Shown here one piece after another: positions 21,201-31,843 of a stretch of DNA of 64,000 bases. Source of the stretch: Sugiyamaella lignohabitans (lineage: Eukaryota > Ascomycota > Dipodascomycetes > Dipodascales > Trichomonascaceae); contig NC_031671.1 of NCBI RefSeq assembly GCF_001640025.1, positions 1,550,001 through 1,614,000 on the forward strand. The letters are read 5' to 3'. Position 1 is the first letter of the stretch. Each line of letters begins with the position of its first letter. The position numbers and the translations under genes are program-made. A model generated the notes under the pieces. It saw only the letters and a program-made list of their open reading frames with translations. It had not been told where the DNA came from and did not search any database.

Positions 21201-24097
21201 GCAAGAATCTTGGTATCCTTGACGAAACAGTCCCATTCAACAGGGTGCAATTGCTTGAGGTACTCAAGCAAAGTAACACGAGTATATTGATCATCCTCAC
21301 GAATAATCTCACGCAAAGACAAGAGAATCTTTTCAGAGTAGTGAGGAACCAAGACAGTGAAGGTAGGCATGTTATCAACAGGCAAAGGCTCTGGGATAGG
21401 AGTAGACAGAGATTGGGCAAAGAAAGAAATACGACGTTCAGCCTCGGAGTTCTTGGGGAAGAATTCAGAGTCTAACGAATTATCGTCTTGAGAAACGAAG
21501 AAGGTAGGAGCACGCAAGGTTCTCTTACCCTCGACTTCAGAAGGAACTTGGTGGTACAAAAGCTTTTGAACGTGGTCAATAGCAAGCAAATGTTCACGGT
21601 ACATGGAGATAACAATGGCGTTCCAGATTTGCGAGATAAGGACCTTGGGCTTGTACTTGATCTCCATATCGGTAGTAGCCAAGACCTTGGAGTAGATACG
21701 CTTTGGAAGACGCGAGAAAATGTTTCTCCAAGGAGTCCAAATGGAAATACCCAAGTAGAAAGAACGAGCAACCGAGAAAATGGTGTTACAGATAATGTAC
21801 CACAGATAGGTATCCAAGAAGAACAACACCAAATCAGTCAAGTACATCAAACCCAAGGTGATACGAGCTTGTTGTCTACACAAGGTGTTACCAAAATAAG
21901 TCTCACCAACACATCTGCTCATGGTCATGATAGACAAATCACGGATAGGATCACGAATAGACAGGATCAAGAACGAGTAGGACTCGGCAAATTTGGCAAC
22001 AAACACAATCAACCACAAACCATAACTCATCCACATATCATTACCCTTTAATTGAGCAAAAGAAGCGGTGAAGGTTTGCGAAGCAACATAACGTCTGGTC
22101 TTCTTGTTCAAGTACGAGCCGAACAAACCACCAAGAGGCATGACGGAAAAGAACAAGAAAGTAAACACAGCAATAAAGAATTGTACAATACCCACAATCA
22201 AAGCAGATTTCGACTTGGTATCAATGCCAATGTAACCCAAGACATAGATAGCAGGAGCAAGATTGATGAGAAGGATAATAATAATAAACATAAGACGACG
22301 GGTCAAGTGTTGAGCACCGGCCCAGTTTCTAGGAACGAAAGCCCATTCAGACAGGGTAGCAATGATTTGAATCAAACAAGCAACAACACCACCAAGACCG
22401 ACGGCAGACCAACGAGTTTGGGCAAGAGGAGCATTGTCCAAAAGTTGAGAGTAGTTTTTAGTGTACAAAGTAGGAGAACTGAAGGCAGTGTAGAACCAGA
22501 ACATGGTGATGTGGATAACCCAGATACGGTTAAAGTTGACGGCCAAATGGAACCAAGAACGGGTTTCCTTGTATGTCTTGAAAAAGACGTTTTTCCACTG
22601 CACGTCACCCAGTTTCATATATCTATCAGGACCGGGAATATCGACGAGTCTAGCACCATCCTCAAACACAATACGTTCAATACCCTCGGGGTACCAGAAC
22701 AATTGGTTGATATCATCATAACCAATGACCTTGTTGTGGTCACGTTCTCTCTTGACATACTTGCCATCAAGAATCTCATAACCTTGGTCTCTCATGTATC
22801 GGTAAAGAGGAGTAATGACTCTGTTCAAATAATCACCTTCAGGAACAGGTTCACGTCTGTTTTGACACTCGGGACTCAAAAAGTAGTCATCAGCACACTT
22901 GAAGATGAAACACAAACATTCAGGCACAAAACGAACTTGGTTGGCTTCACCCCAACAAAGCAAGTAAAGAGCGATTTGACGCACTCTCTCGAGTTGTGAC
23001 ATTTGGTTCATTTTAGTCTTCCATCTGTACTCGGCCGCCTCGAGCGAGTTATCACCCTCCAACTCTTCTAAAGTCTTTTGAGGGTCCTCATCAGCGGTTC
23101 TAGCAGCCTTGGACTTCTTTCTGGCCTTTCGAACCTTTCTACTCGTCTTACCGAGCTTCATATTACGGAAACCAATCTCGTCGTCCAAATCGAATTGGGC
23201 AGCGAAATACCATTTCTTATAATTAGCACCATCACCTCCAATATAATCGGCGTGAAGCGACAATAAAGCCTGGTTAGGAGTCATACGACTGGCACGCGAA
23301 TCAAGCAATGTCATCAAATGATCAAACATGTTTCTCATGGAATCTCTTTGGAAACCAAACTTGTTAGTCAAGTCGATAAACACGTCCTCAATCTCTTCTT
23401 TACTAAGAGGAATCTGGTTATCAGCGGTCCAAGCAGGGTATGGTTCACGAGACCGTTGTTGCATATCCGCCATTCCACTGCCGTAATCAAGACCGTAGAT
23501 AGGAGTCGAAGCACCTGACGAACGGTTACCATTAAACGACATTTGTGAAGAGACAGCTCTTTGGTCATAAGGGGTCGAAGGAGTGCCGCCAGTTTGGGCA
23601 CTATAACCATCATCTTGGTAGTCCTGAGAGTAGTAATTAACGCCTCTAGGATCCTGGCCATTAGCATGGCCACCCTGACGATAATAATCCATCTCAGCAC
23701 CACGAGCCACGTCGGATCTCATAGTGAAATCACTAAAAGTCTCGGAACCTTCATCAGATGCACGGATACCTTCATGCTGGTACCCGCCATGATGAGCGCC
23801 CGAAGAAGCGTAGGGATTAGCAGGACCAGCGGCATAAGCCTCGTCTGGATATCCGTCATCCACATACTGTTCATGAGGATTATAATGAGCAGCGCCCTGG
23901 GCATCATGCTCATAATACCCACCAGCCTGCTCGTCCTCGTAATACTGGGCACCGCCATGCTGCTGCTGGTGTCCATACGTATCATCATAGCCCTGATACT
24001 GGCCATGCTGACCACCGGCCGACTCCTGGCTATAATCATCAGCATAGTAGGAGTCGTGGTTGCCATTACCTTCCATGCCACTATAATTGTGCGACAT
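18266..24097 (-). CDS. FKS1: 1,3-beta-glucan synthase catalytic subunit FKS1
   Basis: A 1943-residue plasma membrane synthase (glycosyltransferase family 48) that polymerises UDP-glucose into wall beta-1,3-glucan under Rho1 control. Residues 1-210 are Gly/Tyr/Gln-rich and disordered. A first membrane block lies near 520-850 and the large cytosolic catalytic domain spans about 860-1360 ([39 protein letters not shown]). A second membrane block follows. Echinocandin hot spot 1 is FLILSIRDP at 709-717; hot spot 2 is GWMQRCILS at 1424-1432. The frame is open 69 codons further upstream through a GC repeat, but that part is intronic: ATG directly follows an acceptor AG preceded by GACTAAC. The 5'UTR intron is 24098-24341. 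Confidence 0.96.
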   Translation of the reverse strand: MSHNYSGMEGNGNHDSYYADDYSQESAGGQHGQYQGYDDTYGHQQQHGGAQYYEDEQAGGYYEHDAQGAAHYNPHEQYVDDGYPDEAYAAGPANPYASSGAHHGGYQHEGIRASDEGSETFSDFTMRSDVARGAEMDYYRQGGHANGQDPRGVNYYSQDYQDDGYSAQTGGTPSTPYDQRAVSSQMSFNGNRSSGASTPIYGLDYGSGMADMQQRSREPYPAWTADNQIPLSKEEIEDVFIDLTNKFGFQRDSMRNMFDHLMTLLDSRASRMTPNQALLSLHADYIGGDGANYKKWYFAAQFDLDDEIGFRNMKLGKTSRKVRKARKKSKAARTADEDPQKTLEELEGDNSLEAAEYRWKTKMNQMSQLERVRQIALYLLCWGEANQVRFVPECLCFIFKCADDYFLSPECQNRREPVPEGDYLNRVITPLYRYMRDQGYEILDGKYVKRERDHNKVIGYDDINQLFWYPEGIERIVFEDGARLVDIPGPDRYMKLGDVQWKNVFFKTYKETRSWFHLAVNFNRIWVIHITMFWFYTAFSSPTLYTKNYSQLLDNAPLAQTRWSAVGLGGVVACLIQIIATLSEWAFVPRNWAGAQHLTRRLMFIIIILLINLAPAIYVLGYIGIDTKSKSALIVGIVQFFIAVFTFLFFSVMPLGGLFGSYLNKKTRRYVASQTFTASFAQLKGNDMWMSYGLWLIVFVAKFAESYSFLILSIRDPIRDLSIMTMSRCVGETYFGNTLCRQQARITLGLMYLTDLVLFFLDTYLWYIICNTIFSVARSFYLGISIWTPWRNIFSRLPKRIYSKVLATTDMEIKYKPKVLISQIWNAIVISMYREHLLAIDHVQKLLYHQVPSEVEGKRTLRAPTFFVSQDDNSLDSEFFPKNSEAERRISFFAQSLSTPIPEPLPVDNMPTFTVLVPHYSEKILLSLREIIREDDQYTRVTLLEYLKQLHPVEWDCFVKDTKILAEETSYTNDSNENFEKEEDKETIKSKIDDLPFYCIGFKSAAPEYTLRTRIWASLRSQTLYRTVSGFMNYARAIKLLYRVENPEVVQMFGGNSEKLERELERMARRKFKFVVSMQRLTKFRPEEMENTEFLLRAYPDLQIAYLDEEPPLNEGEEPRLFSALIDGHCEIMDNGRRRPKFRVQLSGNPILGDGKSDNQNHAIIFYRGEYIQLIDANQDNYLEECLKIRSVLAEFEELNVEPTNPYTPGLPSTDHSPVAILGAREYIFSENYGILGDVAAGKEQTFGTLFARTLSQIGGKLHYGHPDFLNGVYMTTRGGVSKAQKGLHLNEDIYAGMNALLRGGRIKHCEYYQCGKGRDLGFGSILNFTTKIGTGMGEQILSREYYYLGTQLPLDRFLSFFYAHPGFHINNLFIIVSVQLFMLCLLNIGALVHESIVCMYDKNKPITDVQKPLGCYMLKPVIGWMQRCILSIFIVFWIAFIPLVVQELTEKGAWRAATRFSKQLASLSPLFEVFVCQIYANSLLSDLAFGGARYIATGRGVATARIPFSVLYSRFAGDSIYLGARAVMMLLFGTLAMWQPALLWFWITLTAMCISPFTFNPHQFAWTDFFIDYRDFIRWLSRGNSKWHRNSWIGYVRLSRTRITGFKRKVLGDPSEKAAGDVARAGFGNLIFTEFIIPIFVAAACFVPYTFINAQNGVHNVKPVNSVLRLAIVTFGPIAINAGALLVLFFMSCCMGPILGVCCKKTSTVMAAIAHGIAVIVQIVFFEVMWFMQGFVFKSALLGMIASLAIQRVFLKILVALVLTREFKHDQANRAWWSGKWYSAGLGWMAFTQPSREFVCKIVEQMMFGGDFILGHFLLFFQAPVLFIPMIDKWHSMMLFWLRPSRQIRPPIFSLKQNKLRKRMVRKYATLYFGLFLLFLVLIIAPAVAGKSIRISSITKDLPSFADGLFQPTGQNNNDTGPGGLASAITVTPTLANFTTKP

Positions 24098-24341
24098 CTG
24101 CTTTGTTAGTCTCTCTTCCTCAGGGGTCGGATGCTCGGGGTCCGGTGCTGGGGGGATCCGCCTGCCTCCGGCGGCTGGGGCTCCGCCCCAGACCCTGGTT
24201 GCTCCTGCTTCGCAGGAGTTTTTGCTGGGACCGTGGACGCCCGACTCGAGCGCAGCGAGAGGAGCAACCAGGGTCTGGGGCGGAGCCCCAGCCGCCGGAG
24301 GCACACCGCCCTGAACAGTCCCCGACAGTGGTGCTACTTAC
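24098..24341 (-). other. FKS1 5'UTR intron carrying repeat E5
   Basis: Donor CT|GTAAGT at 24341, branch box GACTAAC, acceptor AAAGCAG abutting the ATG. The 244 nt intron encloses the complete repeat E5. The upstream exon has no ATG that stays in frame, so the intron lies wholly in the 5'UTR. Inferred from signals only; transcript data would decide. Confidence 0.8.
24164..24302. repeat. GC hairpin repeat E5 (complete, in FKS1 intron)
   Basis: Left arm with second stem CTCCTGC-TTC-GCAGGAG, right arm with CTCGAGCGCAGCGAG. First stems are TGGGGC-TCC-GCCCCA. The loop contains GCTGGGACCGTGGACGCC, shared with E24, E27 and E28. Confidence 0.93.
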
Positions 24342-25119
24342 AGTGAAGGTCAAACGAACGAAAATAAGTCAAAAAAGAGTCAGTAGGAAGGCGCTCTGAG
24401 CATAAATCTGGCCAACGTTAGTAAGAGGAAATGTGGATGGGTCGGGAGCTCGGGTGACAAAGGGTGGGATTCGTCAGCCTGTGAATTGACACCTGATATA
24501 GCAGCCTGTGAAAAGGGGACCACGCGTGGTATACTCACCGAATGTCGAGGCCAGAAATAAAAAAAAAGAATGGAAAAAAAGGCGCCAACCGGTCACACAA
24601 AGACGGTGTTGGGTGGAAGGATCCCTGAAAAAAAGGTGTCGAGAGTTGCTGAGACCGCCAGCTGAGTAGTAATTAACGCGAATCCAGTGGTGAAACAGGA
24701 GAAGAAGAACTACAACGGGTGGTCCAGAGAACAAAAATAAACCACAGTGGAAATCCAATGGATAGGAAAAAGGAGGCCTAAAAACAAAAAAACCACCGAC
24801 CCAAAAATCAAAAATTCACACCTGGAAAAAAAAATTGAAAGAAGAAAGAAGGGATTAGCAACAACGAAGCAACTGACAAGAAAGTTTAAACTGCACCAAA
24901 AACCAGCACCTCGCGGCGGAAGGAGCTGGGAAAAATGGTCCCTCCCGATGTGCAGGTACGGCGTGTAGATTTTTCCTGCGACAATGCAACACCTGCAGGA
25001 AAAAAAAAATATTTCTGCACCCAGACAGCTGAGGCCGACAGCGGGCTGGACCAGCCCAGTTAGGCTAATTGGGCTTGCAGCGGTGCTGATTCGACCGCCG
25101 GCTGGAGGGAGGGGGGCCT

Positions 25120-25340
25120 GCCTCCGGCGGCTGGGGCGTGCCCCAGACCCCGTTGCTCCTGCTTCGCAGGAGTTGTTTGGGGGGCCTGGCAACGGGGGGA
25201 CAGGTGTAGGCAGCCCTGGCAACCGATGTACGTCTACCACGAGCCCACCAGCAGCACCAGCCGGGGACTCCCCCCAGCCCGACTCGAGCGCAGCGAGAGG
25301 AGCAACCAGGGTCTGGGGCGGAGCCCCAGCCGCCGGAGGC
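25120..25340. repeat. GC hairpin repeat E6 (complete)
   Basis: Left arm with stem TGGGGC-GT-GCCCCA and CTCCTGC-TTC-GCAGGAG; right arm with CTCGAGCGCAGCGAG and TGGGGC/GCCCCA. The loop is about 105 bp and includes CCTGGCAAC twice. Confidence 0.92.
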
Positions 25341-25626
25341 AGACCCCCTCCCCCCAAAAAAAACGTCCCGGGAATGGAAACAAAAAAAGTTTATATTAAC
25401 CGCGATAGACGACGCGGTTGCCGGTGAAAAGTTTCAAGGTCGCATTTACCCTGCCTGGCGACGCGAGAAAACTATCCAGGTCTAGGGTGCTTCCCGAACG
25501 GGGTTATTAACCTGTCAAAAAGCAACTATTTTTAGATGATAGTCGTGTGGTGCTGCAGCCAGGCACATGGAACGCTTCATGCGCCTCGCCTCATGCCCTC
25601 ACCCAACAAATTTGCAGGGGGGGTCT

Positions 25627-25774
25627 GCCTCCGGCGGCTGGGGCTCCGCCCCAGACCCTGGTTGCTCCTCTCGCTACGCTCGAGTCGGTGCGCCATCGGT
25701 CCTTGACACGAAAAAAAAACTCCTGCGAAGCAGGAGCAACCAGGGTCTGGGGCGGAGCCCCAGCCGCCGGAGGC
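25627..25774. repeat. GC hairpin repeat E7 (complete, opposite polarity)
   Basis: Left arm carries CTCTCGCTACGCTCGAG and right arm carries CTCCTGC-GAA-GCAGGAG, the reverse order to E5. Both first stems are TGGGGC/GCCCCA. Confidence 0.93.
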
Positions 25775-26032
25775 AGACCGTCCCCCTGCCGAGGCCGCGA
25801 GATTGGGTCCTAATTAAGCTGCGACAGACATCTGCCCCTGCCGCTCAGATTGGCTAGCGATAGCCCGAATATGGCAACCGCCGGCCTGGATTAAGCGGGT
25901 GTCGAATCGGCTCGCTTCCTAAACCAGACCAGCTCGCTCCTAAACAGGCTGCAACAAAGCTTCCATACTAACCCGTTTCCATCCAGCTACCGGTTTCTAT
26001 ACTTAGAAACATGCTCCGGTGGGTCGGGGTGA

Positions 26033-26176
26033 GCCTCCGGCGGCTGGGGCTCTGCCCCAGACCCCGTGGCTCCTCTCGCTTCGCTCGAGTCGTTTCGTAG
26101 CGGACGGGGTTGGCTGAAAAACCTCCTGCAAAGCAGGAGCAACGGGGTCTGGGGCGCAGCGCCAGCCGCCGGAGGC
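26033..26176. repeat. GC hairpin repeat E8 (complete, opposite polarity)
   Basis: Left arm with CTCTCGCTTCGCTCGAG, right arm with CTCCTGCAAAGCAGGAG. In the right arm the first stem keeps pairing only partly (TGGGGCGCAGCGCCA), one of few stem mismatches. Confidence 0.92.
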
Positions 26177-26357
26177 ACACCCCCTGGTAGCTGATAATGT
26201 TCCGCCCGTGCCGGATTATCTCATCGGTGCACCCCAACACGCGCTAGACAGGCGTCCGGTGGCATCGCCGGTCGCGACATGCACATACCGACCAGCCTCC
26301 CTAATTACACGCTACACGCGAACGCGGTGCGGGTGGTATGAAGGGGGTGGTGGAGTT

Positions 26358-26499
26358 GCCTCCGGCGGCTGGGGCTCCGCCCCAGACCCTGGTGGCTCCT
26401 CTCGCTGCGCTCGAGTCGTTGTGTCGACTCCCCAGCGAAAAAAACTCCTGCGAAGCAGGAGCAACCAGGGTCTGGGGCGGAGCCCCAGCCGCCGGAGGC
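26358..26499. repeat. GC hairpin repeat E9 (complete, opposite polarity)
   Basis: Same order as E7. The loop GTGTCGACTCCCCAGC is the reverse complement relative of the E5/E24 loop, which shows that both orientations of one element occur. Confidence 0.93.
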
Positions 26500-26937
26500 A
26501 CATCCCCACCACACACAGGGTGGGTAATATAAATAGCTACCCCTGAGATACGAGAGAGGTGCGAGGGGTGGTCTATTTATATCTGTGGCACTAGTGTATT
26601 TAGGGCCGAGAAGGGGAGAGGGGGAGGAGGGGGGAGGGGCATTGGATCGGCCCTGTATGCGAGCCAAGAGTTGACAGGTCGGCAGAGGGTCCAGATGACG
26701 CAGCGGGGGGTGCGTCAGGGTCTGTGTGACAACGGCGGGTCCATGCGGGCTCATGCGATTAGGGGTGGTCTGTGAGCTGGTGTTGGTGGTCAATTACGTC
26801 GACACACAGCCTGCTTGTCGTATTCTAACACATTTGCTGGTCGACCACCTCAGCTGTTAATCCTGCCAATCTACGGGTCGCATGGTCCATGCCCTATGAC
26901 GAAGTCGAGTCTCAAGTCTCGGACCCAGGTCCAGATC

Positions 26938-27028
26938 CAAATCTCGAAAAAATGCAAATCCAAATGCGAATCCAATCGCAAATCCAAATCGCAAATCCAA
27001 ATCGCAAATCAAAATTACAAATCAGAAA
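26938..27028. repeat. Tandem CAAATCC-type minisatellite
   Basis: About seven imperfect units built on AAATCCAAATCGC, period near 12-13 bp, upstream of GAS1. The units are clearly related by eye; degeneration increases towards the right. Confidence 0.75.
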
Positions 27029-27183
27029 TCGACCCTCTTTCAGCTGTTTGGACCCCTGTTTGATTCTGGTGCTTGGAAGTAGAGCTGGAGCTGGTGTTAC
27101 TATTTTCAGATCAGAGTCAGCCGGTCACACGGGCTCAGATCTCATGCCAAAAACGCATTCCAGCTCATGCTCGCACCCCACGC

Positions 27184-27239
27184 CGCTCGCGAAGCGAGCA
27201 CAACCAGGGTCTGGGGCGGAGCCCCAGCCGCCGGAGGCA
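27184..27239 (-). repeat. GC hairpin repeat E10 (single right arm, hybrid)
   Basis: Second stem GCTCGC-GAA-GCGAGC, as in the CCGGGC subtype, is joined to first stem TGGGGC-GGA-GCCCCA of the other subtype. It is thus a recombinant or intermediate arm. Confidence 0.9.
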
Positions 27240-27994
27240 GACCCCGTTCCCACGTTCCCCCCTCCCCCTCACCGACCCCTGATAGCTGGTGTAACACCTA
27301 AATTTAGTGATGGGCCCAGATCCAGGGGAGAAGTGGGACAGTGGAGTGTCCGCAATAGGCATGGACCACGCACCAGCACAGCCCCCCTAATCGGGCGAAC
27401 GTATGTACCCTAGCGTAGCGGCAGGGTGAGAGGTTTGTTTTGATAGGGGAAAAAGTTGCCGGGGAGCCGTGCAGTTGACAGCGCCGGAGGTGCGTTTTAA
27501 GCCCCTTTAAAACGGCGGGTGGTGGTTTTAGCGCATACATATTTATTTCAGGAGTTATCCTTCTGCTGCTGCTGCTGCTTGTGCTTTTGTGACAGTTTCT
27601 GTTTTCTTTCGTTGAATCGTTTATTTTCATTTCGAAAAAAAAAGTTGGTTCAGGTTTTTTTATTTTTTTGTTTATAAAAAACTTATCTGACGTTTTTGTC
27701 TAAAGTGGAGATTCAAATTAGATTTAGATTTCCCGTTTAGATTTATTGGTTGTTTTGCGTGTTTGTTTATTTTTGACCTTGTCGGCCGATTCTAGATTGC
27801 ATTCACCAATCCAACTTATCATTGCAAATTCAGCTCGTTTTGGATTTTGTCTTGATTTTTGTTCTTCATTATCGTTATCGCTATCGTAATTCGTTTTCGT
27901 AATTCGTTACCGTTATCGTTCTCTTTAAATCGATTTTGATTCGTTTCTCGACTCTCGCTTGACCCATTCTTGTAGTGCTTATTTTGCTGGCAAA

Positions 27995-29653
27995 ATGAAG
28001 TTGTTGTCTACCGTCGCATTAGCTGCTACGTCGTTGTTGTCCCTTGCCGGCTCCGCTGTGGCCGACTCGGGCTTACCTGCCATTGAAATTGTTGGTAACA
28101 AGTTTTTCTACTCCAATAATGGCTCTCAATTCTATATCCGTGGTGTTGCTTACCAGTCGGATGTCGCCAATGAGACCACTGGTCAGACCTTTTCCGATCC
28201 TTTAGCTGATGGTGCTAGTTGTAAGCGTGATTTGCCATACTTGCAACAACTGCAAACCAACGTTGTCCGTGTTTATGCTTTAAACACCTCTCTTGACCAC
28301 ACTGACTGTATGAACCTTTTCTCCGACGCTGGTATCTACGTTGTAGCCGATTTGTCTGAACCTGGTCTTTCCATCAACCGTGACGATCCTCAATGGAACA
28401 TCGACTTGTACAACCGTTATACCTCTGTTATCGATGATTTCCACAACTACACCAACGTCTTGGGATTCTTTGCTGGTAACGAGGTCACCAACAACAAAAC
28501 TAACACCGATGCTTCTCCCTTTGTTAAGGCCGCTATTCGTGATGCCAAGGCTTATATGAAAGCCAATAACTACAGAGCCATTCCTGTTGGATACTCTTCC
28601 AATGATGATTCCGATACTCGTCAACCCATGGCCGAGTACTTTGCTTGTGGTGACGACTCTGAAAAGGCCGATTTCTACGGTATCAACATGTACGAATGGT
28701 GTGGTAACTCGAACTTTGTCGAGTCCGGTTACCAAGCTCGTACCGAGGAGTTTTCCGGTTTGAATGTGCCTCTTTTCTTTTCCGAATATGGATGTAACGC
28801 TGTTCAACCCCGTAAGTTCACCGAAGTGTCTGCTCTTTACTCGAGCGAGATGACTGATGTATGGTCCGGTGGTATTGTATACATGTACTACCAAGAAGCC
28901 AATGATTACGGTCTTGTCTCTATTTCCGACAACTCTGTTTCCACACTTGCCGACTTTAACTATTTGGCCAGCGAGATCGCTTCTGCCTCTCCCACCTCTG
29001 CCAACACTGCTTCTGTGACCGCCAACACCACTCAATTGGCCTGTCCTGCCACTACTGGTACCGACTGGAAGGCTGCCACTGCCCTTCCTCCTACTCCTAA
29101 CGAGGCTATGTGTCAATGTTTGTCTCCTGCTGCTGCCTGTGTTGTTGACAAGTCGGTCGATTCTAAGGACTATGGTGACCTTTTCGGCTACCTCTGTGGT
29201 CAAGTCAGCTGTGAAGGTATTTCCGGTAACGGTACTTCTGGTGAATACGGTGCCTTTTCTTTCTGTGATGCCGAGTCTCAACTCAACTTTGTGCTGAACC
29301 TGTACTACGAATCCAACGGCAAGGACTCATCTGCCTGTGATTTCTCCGGTTCGGCCTCCATTAACAGCGCTCCTTCTACCGCCAAGGCTTGTTCTGCCGT
29401 TCTCGCTCAAGCTGGTACTGCCGGTACCGGTGCTGTCACCGCTTCTATCACCGGATCTTCTGGTTCCGGCTCAGGTTCTGGCTCCGGCTCCGGCTCTGGT
29501 TCCGGTTCCTCCAACGGCGGTTCCAGCTCTGCCAGTGCCAGTGGCAGCTCCACCGGCAAGAAGAGTGATGCCTCCTCCATCAACACCTCGGGCCTCAAGC
29601 TCGCTACTGTCGTCTTCGGTGCTCTCGCCGTCGCCTTCTCTCTTGTCTTCTAA
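27995..29653 (+). CDS. GAS1: GAS1-family beta-1,3-glucanosyltransferase (GH72 with X8/CBM43)
   Basis: A 552-residue GPI-anchored wall enzyme that elongates and branches beta-1,3-glucan, the product of FKS1. A signal peptide covers residues 1-23. The GH72 catalytic domain (about 25-330) has acid/base E163 in GNEVTNN and nucleophile E264 in FFSEYGCN. A Cys-rich X8/CBM43 module follows (about 350-460), then a Gly-Ser repeat linker and a C-terminal hydrophobic GPI-attachment tail ([17 protein letters not shown]). The frame is open 12 codons further up, but [15 protein letters not shown] gives a proper signal peptide. Codon use is strongly biased, implying high expression. It is divergent from FKS1, and a long repeat (E11) begins 65 bp after its stop. 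Confidence 0.95.
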   Translation: MKLLSTVALAATSLLSLAGSAVADSGLPAIEIVGNKFFYSNNGSQFYIRGVAYQSDVANETTGQTFSDPLADGASCKRDLPYLQQLQTNVVRVYALNTSLDHTDCMNLFSDAGIYVVADLSEPGLSINRDDPQWNIDLYNRYTSVIDDFHNYTNVLGFFAGNEVTNNKTNTDASPFVKAAIRDAKAYMKANNYRAIPVGYSSNDDSDTRQPMAEYFACGDDSEKADFYGINMYEWCGNSNFVESGYQARTEEFSGLNVPLFFSEYGCNAVQPRKFTEVSALYSSEMTDVWSGGIVYMYYQEANDYGLVSISDNSVSTLADFNYLASEIASASPTSANTASVTANTTQLACPATTGTDWKAATALPPTPNEAMCQCLSPAAACVVDKSVDSKDYGDLFGYLCGQVSCEGISGNGTSGEYGAFSFCDAESQLNFVLNLYYESNGKDSSACDFSGSASINSAPSTAKACSAVLAQAGTAGTGAVTASITGSSGSGSGSGSGSGSGSGSSNGGSSSASASGSSTGKKSDASSINTSGLKLATVVFGALAVAFSLVF

Positions 29654-29718
29654 TCGACATCAAAACATCTACCCTTCTGTCTAAATAATATACATACTGA
29701 TACTTTTTCTGTGGTCCT

Positions 29719-30509
29719 GCCTCCGGCGGCTGGGGCTCCGCCCCAGACCCCGTGGCTCCTCTCGCTCCGCTCGAGTCGGGCGTGGGGGTGCTTCGCAAAC
29801 ATCTGGATCGTCTGTGTTTCTAAAGAGTATATCAAATATTGAGCACAGATAGCCATAACAACAGCCTACTATTGCTTTTTAGAACCCCGGGTCTGATCCA
29901 GCTCGTCCCGTGGGGGTGGTTCGGGTACTTGTTGATCGAGAGTTCTGGATCGTGAGTCCTTCGAAATGATATTACGATTCGAAGAAAAAGCTTTATTACT
30001 CTTTGTTAGAACAGTATTGAACCTCGGGTCTGCTCCAGCTCGTCCCATGGGTGGTTCGTGGACTTCTGGATCGTGAGTCCTTCAATATAATGTTGACTGC
30101 AGAAAATCCCATAAATCAGCTTTAATTCTGTTAGAAATTAATCTGACTGCCGCATGAGACTAAGGTCGGGCCCAGCTCCTCTCGAGGGCGTTAGTGAACT
30201 TCTGGATTGTGGGTCCCTCGAATGAGTACAGGCAGCCGAAGAAAACGCTTTGTAACTGTTGAACAGCATTTAACCTGACTGGCTCATAAACATCGGATCT
30301 GGTTCAGCTCTTTTCGTGGGAGTGATTCATGAACTTCTGGATGAGTCCCTCGGAAGAATATCAAAATATACTGAGGACGGTCTACTTTTATTAAAACTGA
30401 CTCGTGGTTATTGTCTCAAAGGGAATCACGCGAGCCACCCCCATGCCCGACTCGAGCGAAGCGAGAGGAGCAACCAGGGTCTGGGGCGGAGCCCCAGCCG
30501 CCGGAGGCA
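29719..30509. repeat. GC hairpin repeat E11 (composite, 790 bp, with internal tandem array)
   Basis: The left arm at 29719-29779 and the right arm at 30448-30509 are inverted and match beyond the usual arm: GAGTCGGGCGTGGGGGTG on the left pairs with CACCCCCATGCCCGACTC on the right. Unlike other copies, about 650 bp lie between them, mostly a four-unit degenerate tandem repeat. It fills the space between the convergent GAS1 and PXR1 genes. Confidence 0.85.
29881..30420. repeat. Four-unit degenerate tandem repeat inside E11
   Basis: Four units of about 130-145 bp start near 29881, 30016, 30161 and 30289. Each carries TCGG-TCTG-TCCAGCTC, then GTGG-TTCATGAACTTCTGGAT, GTGAGTCCTTCGAA and an AT-rich part with AAGCTTT and GTTAGAA. 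No ORF runs through it. Function unknown. Confidence 0.8.
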
Positions 30510-30569
30510 GGACGAGCGGGTTGTGTCAATGCAAATGTGTCTATAAATAATCTAACTCGTGGAATATGT

Positions 30570-31457
30570 CTATGCTTTGATCATGAGGATTTCGTTGAGC
30601 ATTTTCTCGTCGGCCACGGCGGCCCGTTTCTGAGCAATCCAACGGGCTCGAGTCGCCAGACGGCCTCGTAGAGGTGCTGGAGATGGCGAGGGTGATGGCG
30701 ATGCGTCGACAGAGTTCAACGTGGATTTCGATTTGGACTTGGATTTCGACTTGTCTTTACTCTTTCTATCTTTCTCCTTTTTGTCTTTCTTGTCCTTCTT
30801 ATCCTTTTTGTCGCTTTTACTACTACTGCTACTGTCTTTGCTTTCGCTCTTGTCTTTCTTCTCTTTCTTATCACTCTTTGACTTCCTTTCTTTCTTGTCA
30901 TTTTTGTCCTTCTTCTCCTTCTTCTCCTTCTTAGATCGTTTATGTGGAACAGCCTTCTCCTCTTCTTCTTCCGAACTGCTGGCATCCTCCTCGACCTCGG
31001 CTCTCTTCCTCTTGCCATGCGTCTCCAACTTTCTCTCTACAGACCCTTCCAAAACACCTCCATAAACAAAAACCATGCCAAACCTTGAATTCTCCATCAC
31101 CATGCGCTGTCTCTGGTTCTGGATCTGAGTATCAATATCGGTTTGAGTTTTACCGTTCAGTTTACCCAGCAGTCTCTGGAACACGTCCAAACCAGTAGTA
31201 ATTTCACCGTCCAGACCATTGATCCCGCCCTGTTTACTACTCTTCTTGCCCAAACCTGTATTGTCTGTCTTAACAGCCACTTTTACATGACTCGTTATAG
31301 CCTCTCGGCCACTACTTCCAACGCCGAGTCCCTTACCGGGAGCCCACCCGAGCTTCTCCAGATGCTTGTGGCCAAATCTCGATGTATCATTCGACCAGTT
31401 CGTATTTCGGGGGTCCACCCCGATCTTGACTTTATTCTTCACGCCAGCTAAGCCCAT
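30570..31457 (-). CDS. PXR1: G-patch ribosome biogenesis factor PXR1
   Basis: A 295-residue nucleolar protein. In yeast it stimulates the helicase Prp43 in pre-rRNA and snoRNA maturation and inhibits telomerase. The N-terminus MGLAGVKNKVKIGVDPRNTNW and the G-patch HLEKLGWAPGKGLGVGSSGR (residues 25-70) are diagnostic. A conserved middle part (GLDVFQRLLGKLNG, FVYGGVLEGSV) precedes a very Lys/Asp/Ser-rich tail (KKDKKDKKEK type). The frame opens 14 codons earlier, but the family starts at MGLA. It stands in the same direction as PSE1, with repeat E12 between them. Confidence 0.94.
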   Translation of the reverse strand: MGLAGVKNKVKIGVDPRNTNWSNDTSRFGHKHLEKLGWAPGKGLGVGSSGREAITSHVKVAVKTDNTGLGKKSSKQGGINGLDGEITTGLDVFQRLLGKLNGKTQTDIDTQIQNQRQRMVMENSRFGMVFVYGGVLEGSVERKLETHGKRKRAEVEEDASSSEEEEEKAVPHKRSKKEKKEKKDKNDKKERKSKSDKKEKKDKSESKDSSSSSKSDKKDKKDKKDKKEKDRKSKDKSKSKSKSKSTLNSVDASPSPSPSPAPLRGRLATRARWIAQKRAAVADEKMLNEILMIKA

Positions 31458-31843
31458 ATTTTCTTTATCAACTTTTGTCTCAGGGTACAAAACACTCAAA
31501 AATGGCCTGACTGTACTAGTACTCTCACCCTCAATTTTTTACTCCCCGACGTATCTTGACGATCCCAAAAAAAAAAAAAAAAAAAAAAACCTCTTATCGT
31601 ATCGCCCTTGCCCTAGCCGCAGAGGTGCATTATCGGGCCCTGATCGTCGCTTCCGGACATGCCTCCGGCGGCCGGGCTCTGCCCGGACCTGTTCGTGCTC
31701 GCTTCGCGAGCGGCTGGTATTCTGGTCCCGAATGCTCGCGAAGCGAGCACAACCAGGTCCGGGCGGAGCCCGGCCGCCGGAGGCAGCAGGTGAAAAGAGA
31801 AGAAATATATATATTACATCCAAGTACAGGGTGGTGGTGGGGT
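31458..31843. other. PXR1 promoter and PSE1 3' flank
   Basis: This holds a 23-base A run at 31567-31589 and repeat E12. The A run may serve as a nucleosome-depleting element for PXR1. Confidence 0.5.
31661..31784. repeat. GC hairpin repeat E12 (complete, CCGGGC subtype)
   Basis: Arms with CCGGGC/GCCCGG and second stem GCTCGC-TTC-GCGAGC on both sides; loop about 26 bp. It ends 59 bp past the PSE1 stop codon. Confidence 0.93.

Larger units (their letters stand above)
24342..27994. other. Divergent FKS1/GAS1 intergenic region with five repeat copies
   Basis: This 3.65 kb spacer holds no convincing gene. From 25.1 to 27.25 kb it holds repeats E6-E10; every longer open frame here is repeat sequence read through. 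The FKS1-proximal part is A-rich on the plus strand (25 kb). The GAS1-proximal 450 bp is T-rich and contains repeated CGTTATCG/CGTAATTCG pieces, as expected of a strong promoter and 5'UTR. Confidence 0.6.

Noticed and set aside
20231..21475. Long plus-strand open frame (414 codons) antisense to FKS1
   Set aside because: It arises from the strong codon bias of FKS1, which avoids codons giving stops on the other strand. No domain or protein-like composition.
24087..27413. Many overlapping open frames with [19 protein letters not shown] or PQPPEA peptides
   Set aside because: These are the GC repeats translated in different frames. The same peptides recur at every copy in the window.
28280..29281. 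333-codon minus-strand open frame antisense to GAS1
   Set aside because: Same cause: biased codons of a highly expressed gene. No recognisable domain.
30289..30360. Hammerhead ribozyme in the tandem array (CTGGATGAGTCCCTCGGAAGAA)
   Set aside because: The core CUGAUGA is interrupted by an extra G, the other three units read GTGAGTCC instead, and flanking stems do not pair.
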